Position numbers and translations under genes: made by a program | Part shown: in pieces, positions 1 to 5,466 of the stretch | Layout: each line of letters begins with the position of its first letter | Numbering within the stretch: position 1 is the first letter of the stretch | Origin: Desulfurococcales archaeon | Lineage (GTDB): Archaea; Thermoproteota; Thermoprotei_A; Sulfolobales; NBVN01 | Length of the DNA stretch: 8,508 bases | Assembly: GCA_027083115.1 (NCBI GenBank) | Contig: JALWQN010000026.1 | Coordinates: 1-8,508, forward strand | Direction: 5' to 3' | The notes under the pieces: model-generated | Databases searched by the model: none | The model's input: the letters and a program-made list of their open reading frames with translations, nothing else | Told to the model about the DNA's origin: nothing

Positions 1-93
1 CATCTCCCATAAGGTGCTTTGAACTATTCCTCCCTCACTCTTCGTTCTTTCCTTAACTATCTTCAGGATCTTTTCTTCAGTGCTTACTTCCAT
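1..93 (-). CDS. Winged-helix (MarR-like) transcriptional regulator, N-terminal fragment
   Basis: The reverse strand reads 31 codons from ATG at 93 to the window edge, starting MEVSTEEKILKIVKERTKSE and continuing with a GGIVQSTLWEM segment. The pattern of a helix, then a glycine-led G-x-x-Q-S-x-L-W-E turn, is typical of the first half of the winged-helix domain in archaeal MarR-like or COG2512-like regulators, where it precedes a 'GLSSREGSR' type recognition helix. The ATG is preceded by AGGTGG with about 8 nt spacing, which supports this start. An in-frame GTG at 105 is a possible alternative, and the frame stays open for about 35 further codons upstream. The 88-nt gap to the NTPase gene on the same strand leaves it open whether this is the third gene of that operon or has its own promoter; an AT-rich stretch at 113-120 is a weak box A candidate. 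DNA binding is inferred from the fold signature; the target is unknown. Confidence 0.6.
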   Translation of the reverse strand, partial: MEVSTEEKILKIVKERTKSEGGIVQSTLWEM

Positions 94-181
94 TAGTTCT
101 GCCACCTTACCTATTAAATACTTGCTAAATCGATTAATATTGGCTTCGGTAGTATTGAAACAGAAAAACTTAACAAGCTCA

Positions 182-724
182 CTAATAGCTTAAGGCATTT
201 AACACATCATAAAGTATGGAGTCCCTATTGCTTAAAGTTATTGCGTAGAGTGAGGCGTCAGGAGCTCTTCGGAGGATTTCACTAACTCGGGATCTATGAA
301 CAACAGCCACCAAAGGCTTTGGATATATTAAGGCCTTAAATATAGCTTTCCTTAAGGCCTCAACACTAAGTTCCATAGGACCTATCTCATCTATTCCCAC
401 AATATCCGATGACTGAAGCGCCTTATTGATTGCATTAACTCCTATATTTACAGCATCAGACACATTAACGCAGTATTTACCGACTTTCGGCAGGCCCCTC
501 ATCGAGCTAAGTCCTGGGTCACATACCTTCGCAAGAAATCCTTCCTTACCGCTGCCAAGATCAATAATTTTGAACCCTACCCTCCTACCTCCCGCCCTCA
601 CCTCAGGACACATGAATCCGCCTATAGAAAGCCCCTTACCTCTTAAGTAACGAATTACCTTAAGGAATAAGGTGGTTTTACCGGCACCAGGCCTACCAGT
701 AATGAAGACCTTCTTAATAGTCAA
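182..724 (-). CDS. THEP1-family nucleoside-triphosphatase (COG1618)
   Basis: This is a 180-residue P-loop protein of the THEP1/NTPCR family, whose characterised members hydrolyse NTPs slowly and with broad base specificity; the cellular role is not established. Walker A is GRPGAGKTT (residues 10-18). Walker B is DIVGIDEIGPMEL (107-119), with the family's conserved DEIGPMEL block. The VGFKIIDL segment (49-56), followed by a glycine-rich GSGKEG turn, is also characteristic, as is HRS near 143. Full family length, no membrane segment, so cytosolic. The start is TTG at 724: no ATG lies at the right place, and GAAGTGA (736-730) sits 5 nt upstream as the SD, partly overlapping the stop of the preceding gene. 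It lies 11 nt after the HTH regulator gene, so the two are almost certainly cotranscribed. Family call is firm; the functional link to the regulator is inference. Confidence 0.92.
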   Translation of the reverse strand: MTIKKVFITGRPGAGKTTLFLKVIRYLRGKGLSIGGFMCPEVRAGGRRVGFKIIDLGSGKEGFLAKVCDPGLSSMRGLPKVGKYCVNVSDAVNIGVNAINKALQSSDIVGIDEIGPMELSVEALRKAIFKALIYPKPLVAVVHRSRVSEILRRAPDASLYAITLSNRDSILYDVLNALSY

Positions 725-735
725 TTAAGTCACTT

Positions 736-1692
736 CTACCTTGAGAAACCACTCAGGTACTTACGTATCTTGTGAAGCCTAATTCTATTGAGACTAACTT
801 CAGTAGATAACTCATCAGCTATGGCTTCTGCCCTATCAGGTGAAGCAACCACATGAACGTCTTTCCAGGCGAGCTCAGAGAGCTTCACACACTCTGCAGT
901 TTTCTTAACCACCTTCTTAAGGGAATAGTCTTTCTGCGTAGCGTCAATGATTGTAGAGACGTCAGTCCCCTTAACTATATAGTCAGGTGCAGATTTCTTC
1001 AGCCTGAATGACTTACCCTCCAAAGAAATTTCTTTAGGTAGCTTTAGCTCCTCACCCTTAAGCACTTTCTCAGCCCTCAACATGAAGTTCTCTTTAATTG
1101 CTTCATGAGTTAATGAACTGACCGCTCCCGCACCAAAAGCATCAACGAGTTTCTCAGCGGTCTCAATAGTTACCATACCTCCCTCCCTCTCATACTGATA
1201 AATCATTTTCCTAGAGAGCTTCAGTAGGTAGGATACCTCACTTAAGCTTAGGTCATGCTTCAGTCTCTCCTCCCTAATGAAGTTCTTATTAACGACTAAG
1301 TAGAGGTCGCCTTTCTTGTAGAGTGCTATTATCTCATTAGGTTTGTTATATAGATTCTCTAGAGTTCTCTCATTCATTAAGTAAACGCCTTCCTTCTCAT
1401 AAATTATGTTGTCGTATAGTGAAGGGTCATCAGATACAGCAATAGGTACCGAACCTAAGGCCAATGATGCCTTCGTTAGGTCCTCGGCTTCCTCCTTAGT
1501 TATTTTTGATCCTGACTTAATCCTTAGGACAACGTTCTCTCCCTTCCTATCAATAGCTATAAGGTCAATCGACCTCTCCCTATAGCTTGCTGGAAACTTC
1601 AGTATCGCGTACTTCTTCCCAGCCCTATCTAAGGTATCGACCACCCTACTCAGCAACTTACTCAGATTGCTTTTTCTGTAACTATCCCTCAT
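736..1692 (-). CDS. Archaeal HTH-type (Xre-like) transcriptional regulator, COG1395 family
   Basis: A 318-residue protein matching the conserved archaeal family often annotated 'putative HTH-type transcriptional regulatory protein'. Residues 1-115 look like an alpha/beta domain with a restriction-endonuclease-like pattern (DLIAIDRKG at 43-51, VVLRIKSG at 54-61). The usual E-x-K is R-I-K here, so nuclease activity is unlikely. Residues 138-188 form an Xre-type helix-turn-helix: REERLKHDLSLSEVSYLL, then LSRKMIYQYERE as recognition helix, then the supporting helix ETAEKLVDAFG. Residues 230-318 form a charged C-terminal alpha/beta domain that I cannot assign. The ATG start at 1692 has no SD but lies about 27 nt from a TTTAAATG box A, as expected for a leaderless mRNA. 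It heads an operon with the THEP1 NTPase. Regulatory targets are not evident from the sequence; autoregulation is possible. Confidence 0.85.
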   Translation of the reverse strand: MRDSYRKSNLSKLLSRVVDTLDRAGKKYAILKFPASYRERSIDLIAIDRKGENVVLRIKSGSKITKEEAEDLTKASLALGSVPIAVSDDPSLYDNIIYEKEGVYLMNERTLENLYNKPNEIIALYKKGDLYLVVNKNFIREERLKHDLSLSEVSYLLKLSRKMIYQYEREGGMVTIETAEKLVDAFGAGAVSSLTHEAIKENFMLRAEKVLKGEELKLPKEISLEGKSFRLKKSAPDYIVKGTDVSTIIDATQKDYSLKKVVKKTAECVKLSELAWKDVHVVASPDRAEAIADELSTEVSLNRIRLHKIRKYLSGFSR

Positions 1693-1714
1693 TATTGTCT
1701 CGTTAGAGATAATT

Positions 1715-1722
1715 CATTTAAA
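1715..1722 (-). promoter_or_regulatory. Box A promoter of the HTH regulator-NTPase operon
   Basis: On the minus strand TTTAAATG is centred about 26-27 nt upstream of the A of the ATG at 1692. That distance places transcription initiation at or within a few bases of the start codon, which agrees with the absence of any SD before this gene. The upstream flank (TTAGGC) is a poor BRE match. Confidence 0.6.
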
Positions 1723-1772
1723 GCCTAAAATTTATTATCATAAATTTAAGAAGCTCCTTGTACTCCCTTAAA

Positions 1773-2474
1773 TCACTTCATGTATTGAGCCAGAACCATA
1801 GCATGGTCCTTATCGTAAGGATCTAGATGAACGACATCCAGTATCCTAAAGCCACCCCCCTCTAGAGTCTTTATCTCGCTCTTGTAGATTTCATCGGGTT
1901 CCTTAGTTACGTCAATGCTTCTTGCCTTTATAGCTAGGTATAAGTACCCTCCTGCCTTAAGGAAGTGCTTAGCATTAATGTTAACTATTGAGGCCTGGTT
2001 CGGTTGGGCTACATCAGCATATACGACGTCAGCATAATCTACAATGTATGCGTACTTTTCAGGAAATCTTGCGTCAGCAAGTATCGGTATTAGGTTCTTT
2101 CTGTCTTCAGCAACGCTCAGTAATTCCCTAACTACCCTTGGAGCGAACTCAACGCCATACACTACGCCCTCAGGACCCACGATATCGGACACATGGCTTG
2201 GGGTTGTTCCTGACCCAGCACCTAAATACAGAACCCTCATGCCTTCCTTAATGACGAGCTCCCTGATTCCCTTAAGTAAGGCGGCAGATAGCTTGCTTCT
2301 GTAGGAGTTCCACTCCCTATATTCCTCCTCCCCGATCTTGAAGAGCCATTCTCCATATACTTTCTTTCCTGGGGTGAGGTTTTTCGTCGCTAACCGGGTG
2401 CTGCCGTCCTCGAGCTCCACCACATACACTTTACTGTATTTCGGGTGCTCACTTATTTTAATCACTTCAGCCAT
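1773..2474 (-). CDS. flpA: Fibrillarin-like rRNA/tRNA 2'-O-methyltransferase
   Basis: This is the SAM-dependent catalytic subunit of the archaeal C/D-box sRNP, which methylates ribose 2'-OH groups in rRNA and tRNA at sites chosen by guide RNAs. The 233 residues are full length. A small N-terminal beta domain (about 1-50) precedes the Rossmann methyltransferase domain. The SAM-binding motif is VLYLGAGSGTTPSHVSDIVG (81-100), followed by the acidic GVEFAPR strand end (107-113) and DARFPEKY (134-141). Candidate catalytic residues are K61 (YRSKLSAA), D154 (YADVAQPNQA), K183 (AIKARSID) and H224 (DKDHAMV), all in family-typical contexts. The ATG at 2474 follows a perfect GGAGGTGAT SD with a 5-nt spacer. 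It is the second gene after nop5 with a 26-nt gap, so the catalytic subunit and its scaffold are coexpressed. Confidence 0.97.
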   Translation of the reverse strand: MAEVIKISEHPKYSKVYVVELEDGSTRLATKNLTPGKKVYGEWLFKIGEEEYREWNSYRSKLSAALLKGIRELVIKEGMRVLYLGAGSGTTPSHVSDIVGPEGVVYGVEFAPRVVRELLSVAEDRKNLIPILADARFPEKYAYIVDYADVVYADVAQPNQASIVNINAKHFLKAGGYLYLAIKARSIDVTKEPDEIYKSEIKTLEGGGFRILDVVHLDPYDKDHAMVLAQYMK

Positions 2475-2479
2475 CTTCC

Positions 2480-2488
2480 ATCACCTCC
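2480..2488 (-). promoter_or_regulatory. Consensus Shine-Dalgarno of flpA
   Basis: GGAGGTGAT on the minus strand is fully complementary to the usual archaeal 16S rRNA 3' end and sits 5 nt before the flpA ATG. An earlier ATG overlapping the SD (2481-2479) opens a frame that stops after four codons, so it does not compete as the start. The strong site suits an internal operon gene that cannot use leaderless initiation. Confidence 0.8.
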
Positions 2489-2500
2489 AAAAATATTTAC

Positions 2501-3751
2501 TCATCTCTTCCTTCCTCCACGCCTGAACTTCTTTTTGCTTATCCTTCTCTTAGGCCTTCTTCTTTCTTCCTTAGGTGCTTCAGCTCTCTTGGGTGGTTTA
2601 GGATAGAGTTTCTTAATCTCCTCAATTCTATCCGTTAATTCCTTCCTTAACCTTTCAGCTATGTACCTACCAGTGAAGTAGTCGGCCTTGGCTGCAATAG
2701 CTAGCTTAGTTGCTAGGGCCCTAGCTATCTTCCCTCTTTGCCACCTAGGTGCTGAATGTATTTCGGGGTACTGGAAAATTATTCCGTGTTTCGGCGGTCT
2801 CCCACCAGTTCTTAAGGCCCTAAACAATGCTTTCTCAGCCCCTAATACCTGTATGGTGCTTGCGGGCATCTTAGCTAGATTCTCTAAGCTCCCAGCTAAC
2901 GATAGGAGCCTAGCACCAAGGAGAGGACCTACTAACTCAGTTATGTTGGGAGCTACCTCAACCATTACCTTACCTATATACTCAGTAAGCTTATTCCTTA
3001 AGTCATTCAAGTTAATCATTGTTTGGGCTAAGCTCTGAATCTGCTTTATGTCGAAGTCAGATAGCTCAGCACCTATGCTTTTCTTCGCTACCTCAACGAT
3101 CCTTTCCGACTTACCGGCCCCTAAACCTACCTCCCTTAACTTACTGACGCTTAATTCTGACCTATCACCTACAGCCAAAACAATCCTGGCGTAATTCAGG
3201 TGGTCGGCAACCAAATCATCCAGTTCAGGAAAATGAATACTGTGCCACTCCCTTAATCTGGCAGCAAATAAGTTAATCGTTTTATCAATGTCGTCAATTG
3301 CTCTGATAGCCTGAATAACGAGTAGGTCCCTTTTCTGAGCAACCCTCCTGAGCTTAAGCCTAGTCACTTGAAGAGAAACGCTACTCAGGAAACTACCCCA
3401 TTCCTTAGTGGAACTAATGAATCCTTCCTCAGTAGCTACCTCAGCTAATTTAGTCCTCAATTTAAGCAAACCTGAGTGCCCTGGAGAGACTTCGAGCTGC
3501 ATACCCTTACTGGATAAGTACTTAGCGTGGGACTCATCCTCAACAATGAAGACCACATCATCACCGTAAGAATCGATTATTTTATCCACCAGCTCCTTAA
3601 ATTCTTCTGAGGGCCGACCTTCTTCTATCTGAAGGCCTCTCTCAACAAGTAGGTTTAGGTCCTTAGATTCAGGGAGTTGCTTAAGTATTAGATTACCTTC
3701 TTCATCACCCGCTAAAGCTCCGACCACCGAATCAACAAGCACAACCCTCAA
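2501..3751 (-). CDS. nop5: Nop5 (Nop56/58-like) C/D-box sRNP core protein
   Basis: The scaffold protein of the archaeal C/D sRNP: its NOP domain binds the L7Ae-guide RNA complex, its coiled coil dimerises, and its N-terminal domain holds fibrillarin. With TTG at 3751 as start it has 416 residues, beginning MRVVLVDSVVGALAGDEEGN as in homologues. The frame stays open for 37 further codons to an ATG at 3862, but that extension crosses the promoter region and overlaps the S30e start, so I reject it. GGGTG lies 5 nt before the TTG. The N domain is about 1-120 and the helical coiled-coil region about 145-260. The NOP core carries GPLLGARL (275-282), MPASTIQVLGAEKALFRAL (295-313) and HGIIFQYPEIHSAPRWQRG (322-340). 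The last 30 residues are a Lys/Arg-rich tail, common in this family. It is the first gene of the nop5-flpA operon. Confidence 0.96.
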   Translation of the reverse strand: MRVVLVDSVVGALAGDEEGNLILKQLPESKDLNLLVERGLQIEEGRPSEEFKELVDKIIDSYGDDVVFIVEDESHAKYLSSKGMQLEVSPGHSGLLKLRTKLAEVATEEGFISSTKEWGSFLSSVSLQVTRLKLRRVAQKRDLLVIQAIRAIDDIDKTINLFAARLREWHSIHFPELDDLVADHLNYARIVLAVGDRSELSVSKLREVGLGAGKSERIVEVAKKSIGAELSDFDIKQIQSLAQTMINLNDLRNKLTEYIGKVMVEVAPNITELVGPLLGARLLSLAGSLENLAKMPASTIQVLGAEKALFRALRTGGRPPKHGIIFQYPEIHSAPRWQRGKIARALATKLAIAAKADYFTGRYIAERLRKELTDRIEEIKKLYPKPPKRAEAPKEERRRPKRRISKKKFRRGGRKR

Positions 3752-3782
3752 AACTACACCCAAACAAAATGCGTGAAGGTAG

Positions 3783-3790
3783 GTATTTAA
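3783..3790 (-). promoter_or_regulatory. Box A promoter of the nop5-flpA operon
   Basis: TTAAATAC on the minus strand is preceded directly by GGAAAC, a good BRE (purine-rich, AAA core). A start site 26 nt from its centre would fall near 3760, giving a leader of about 9 nt before the TTG at 3751. This also argues against the upstream ATG at 3862, which lies on the far side of the promoter. Confidence 0.55.
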
Positions 3791-3803
3791 GTTTCCTGAA
3801 AGC

Positions 3804-3811
3804 TTTAAAAA
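3804..3811 (+). promoter_or_regulatory. Box A promoter of the S30e gene
   Basis: TTTAAAAA preceded by GAAAGC (BRE-like) on the plus strand. The predicted start site is near 3834, leaving a leader of about 10 nt that includes GAGGG (3831-3835) before the ATG at 3844. It lies back to back with the nop5 promoter, 13 bp away. Confidence 0.55.
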
Positions 3812-3843
3812 CCGATTGACAATAACACGTGAGGGAATAACGT

Positions 3844-4041
3844 ATGCCAACACACGGGTCAATGACTAAAGCGGGGAAAGTGAGGAATCAAACGCCCAAG
3901 ATAGAGAAGAAACCAAGGAGAAATCTCCCGCCAAGAATAAGGAACAGAAGGGAGTACTGGATAAGGAAACGTAAGGAAGCCGGCCTTCCCGTACCGACTG
4001 TTGTGCCCCCGTCTTCGGTGCCGAGTAACGTTAAGAAATGA
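3844..4041 (+). CDS. rps30e: 30S ribosomal protein eS30 (S30e)
   Basis: A 65-residue, strongly basic protein of the small ribosomal subunit. Its N-terminus MPTHGSMTKAGKVRNQTPKI matches the S30e signature H-G-S-(L/M)-(T/A)-x-A-G-K-V-R-x-Q-T-P-K. This is followed by a proline and arginine-rich segment (PRRNLPPRIRNRREYW) that is also family-typical. The C-terminal tail, about 16 residues of Pro/Val/Ser ending NVKK, is less conserved. In eukaryotes S30 is made as a ubiquitin-like fusion (FUBI-S30); here it stands alone, as in other archaea. The ATG is supported by the conserved MP(T/S)HGS start. It is transcribed divergently from nop5-flpA and is probably monocistronic, since gatD 105 nt downstream has its own promoter-like element. 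Confidence 0.93.
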   Translation: MPTHGSMTKAGKVRNQTPKIEKKPRRNLPPRIRNRREYWIRKRKEAGLPVPTVVPPSSVPSNVKK

Positions 4042-4111
4042 GTTTCTCTCCTCACTAATTCAGTCCCCTACAATATTACTTGCATAAATCAAGGAACCAC
4101 CCAGAACTTAA
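4042..4111 (+). other. S30e-gatD spacer, possible pyrimidine-rich 3' end
   Basis: The first 15 bases after the S30e stop are pyrimidine-rich (TTTCTCTCCTC), a possible weak archaeal terminator, but without a long T-run. No small ORF, tRNA or C/D-box guide motif (RTGATGA plus CTGA) is visible in this spacer. Confidence 0.25.
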
Positions 4112-4119
4112 CTTAAAAT
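4112..4119 (+). promoter_or_regulatory. Box A promoter of gatDE
   Basis: CTTAAAAT is centred about 31 nt before the gatD GTG, predicting initiation near 4142 and an essentially leaderless mRNA. The spacing fits the other operon-leading genes in this window. Confidence 0.5.
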
Positions 4120-4129
4120 CTTAGGATAA

Positions 4130-4146
4130 CTCCCTTATTTAGGGAG
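4130..4146. repeat. Palindrome abutting the gatD start codon
   Basis: CTCCCT (4130-4135) and AGGGAG (4141-4146) are perfect 6-bp inverted arms around TATTT, ending at the base before the GTG start. It covers the predicted transcription start. It could be an operator in DNA. If transcription starts further upstream it would form a hairpin that hides the SD-like GGAGG. Function is inferred only from position and symmetry. Confidence 0.55.
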
Positions 4147-5466
4147 GTGCTTAAGTTTCCAGAACCAGGTGATTTAGTTAGAGTATGGAGGGATGGCTTA
4201 ATTCTCGAAGGCATAGTTATGCCTAACACAGAATTCAGTTCTGAAAACATACTGATCATTAAATTAAGTAACGGATACAACGTAGGAGTTGATTTAAGTA
4301 AGAGCAGAGTTGAGGTCATTAAGGAAAGAGCTTATGAGGTAGGTAAGATCCCTGAACCCACAACAACCTCAGTTAGGGGCTCAGGTGAGGGCAAGCTTAA
4401 ATTCATAAGTACTGGAGGAACCATAGCTAGTCGCGTAGAGTATGAGACAGGAGCTGTAAAGCCAGCAATAAACGCTGAGGAACTTATTGAGATGGTCCCT
4501 GAATACCTCGAGGGCTTCTCAACGATTGAGGTGCTGGAGCTCTACAGGCTTCTGAGTGAAGATCTAACGCCGTCCCACTGGGAAAGAATTAGTGAAGAGA
4601 TCTTTAGGAGTTTCGAGAGCGGTGCAGACACTGTTGTTGTTGCTCACGGAACAGATACCATGGGCTATACTGCTGCAGCCCTAGCTTTCTCGCTCCAGAA
4701 ACTGCCTGCGCCAGTAATGCTTGTTGGGGCGCAAAGAAGTAGTGATAGACCGAGTACTGACTCCGTCATTAATCTGAAGGCATGCGCAGTAATAGGTAAG
4801 GAAGCCCCATTCGGTGAGGTTGTTGTGGTCATGCATGGTAGCTCCAGCGACTCTTACGTACTGGCTCATAGGGGAGTTAAGGTAAGGAAAATGCATTCAA
4901 GCAGGAGAGATGCATTCCAATCAATTAATGACGTACCTTTAGCTAGGGTAGATTTCCCTTCAAAGAAGTTCGTACTGATTAATAAGAAATTTATTAAGAG
5001 GCACACCAAGGAAGAACTAACTCATTTAGGTAAGTTCAGCAATAAAGCAGCCTTAATCAAGTTCTACCCGAACCTCGATTGCAGCCTGATCGATTACCTG
5101 ATTGATAGAGGTATGAAGGGATTAGTTCTTGAGGGGACTGGGTTAGGTCACGTAAGGAATGCTTGCACACCAACAATAAGTAGGGCTGTGGGTGAGGGAG
5201 CGATTGTTGTTATGACTACTCAGACACTCTTCGGTAGAGTAAATATGAAGGTCTACACGACCGGCAGGAAGCTGATTAAGGCAGGAGTTCTACCTGCCTC
5301 CGACATACTTCCTGAAACAGCTTATGTTAAGTTATCATGGCTGTTAGGTAATTACCCGAGTGATGATGCAGAGGAACTCAAGCAAAAGTTCCTAACTAAT
5401 TACGTTAATGAATTCAACCCTTCCCATGATGAAGTTCATTTCCCGAGGTGGTATCATGGAGGATGA
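4147..5466 (+). CDS. gatD: Glu-tRNA(Gln) amidotransferase subunit D
   Basis: This is the glutaminase/asparaginase-like subunit of the archaeal GatDE complex. It releases ammonia from an amide donor and passes it to GatE, which amidates Glu-tRNA(Gln). The 439 residues start with a small beta-barrel domain (1-60; GDLVRVWRDG, LSNGYNVGVDL). The type I asparaginase-like domain follows, with T92 in STGGTIAS (88-95), T169/D170 in VVAHGTDTMG (164-173), GAQRSSDRPSTDS (194-206) and K248 in KVRKMHSSRRDAF. These supply the family's Thr-Thr-Asp-Lys catalytic set. The GTG at 4147 is the only start between the in-frame TAA at 4114 and the conserved domain, and the N-terminus is a few residues shorter than in some homologues. 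It overlaps gatE by 11 nt, so translation is probably coupled. Confidence 0.96.
   Translation: MLKFPEPGDLVRVWRDGLILEGIVMPNTEFSSENILIIKLSNGYNVGVDLSKSRVEVIKERAYEVGKIPEPTTTSVRGSGEGKLKFISTGGTIASRVEYETGAVKPAINAEELIEMVPEYLEGFSTIEVLELYRLLSEDLTPSHWERISEEIFRSFESGADTVVVAHGTDTMGYTAAALAFSLQKLPAPVMLVGAQRSSDRPSTDSVINLKACAVIGKEAPFGEVVVVMHGSSSDSYVLAHRGVKVRKMHSSRRDAFQSINDVPLARVDFPSKKFVLINKKFIKRHTKEELTHLGKFSNKAALIKFYPNLDCSLIDYLIDRGMKGLVLEGTGLGHVRNACTPTISRAVGEGAIVVMTTQTLFGRVNMKVYTTGRKLIKAGVLPASDILPETAYVKLSWLLGNYPSDDAEELKQKFLTNYVNEFNPSHDEVHFPRWYHGG
5445..5450 (+). promoter_or_regulatory. Shine-Dalgarno that fixes the gatE start
   Basis: GAGGTG, 5 nt before ATG 5456, lies inside the last codons of gatD. It selects this ATG over earlier in-frame ATGs at 5408, 5426 and 5429, which would add residues absent from GatE homologues. 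Confidence 0.75.

Noticed and set aside
331..360. Repeated AAGGCCTTAA-like strings in the NTPase gene, and frequent CTTAAG throughout.
   Set aside because: CTT, TTA and AAG codons are preferred in this genome, so the strings follow from codon use; spacing is irregular and they lie in coding DNA.
2688..3038. Long plus-strand reading frame of 116 codons opposite nop5, and similar frames opposite gatE and flpA.
   Set aside because: They are antisense to unambiguous conserved genes, have no promoter or SD, and their composition mirrors the real gene.
3668..3708. C/D-box guide RNA candidate on the minus strand (GTGATGA followed about 29 nt later by CTGA).
   Set aside because: It lies in the nop5 coding region, where the bases encode the conserved acidic GDEEGN segment, and it lacks the internal D' and C' boxes and a terminal stem.
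5360..5431. Two C-box-like motifs (GTGATGA at 5360, ATGATGA at 5425) near the end of gatD.
   Set aside because: Neither is followed by a CTGA D box at guide-RNA distance; both are explained by coding sequence.
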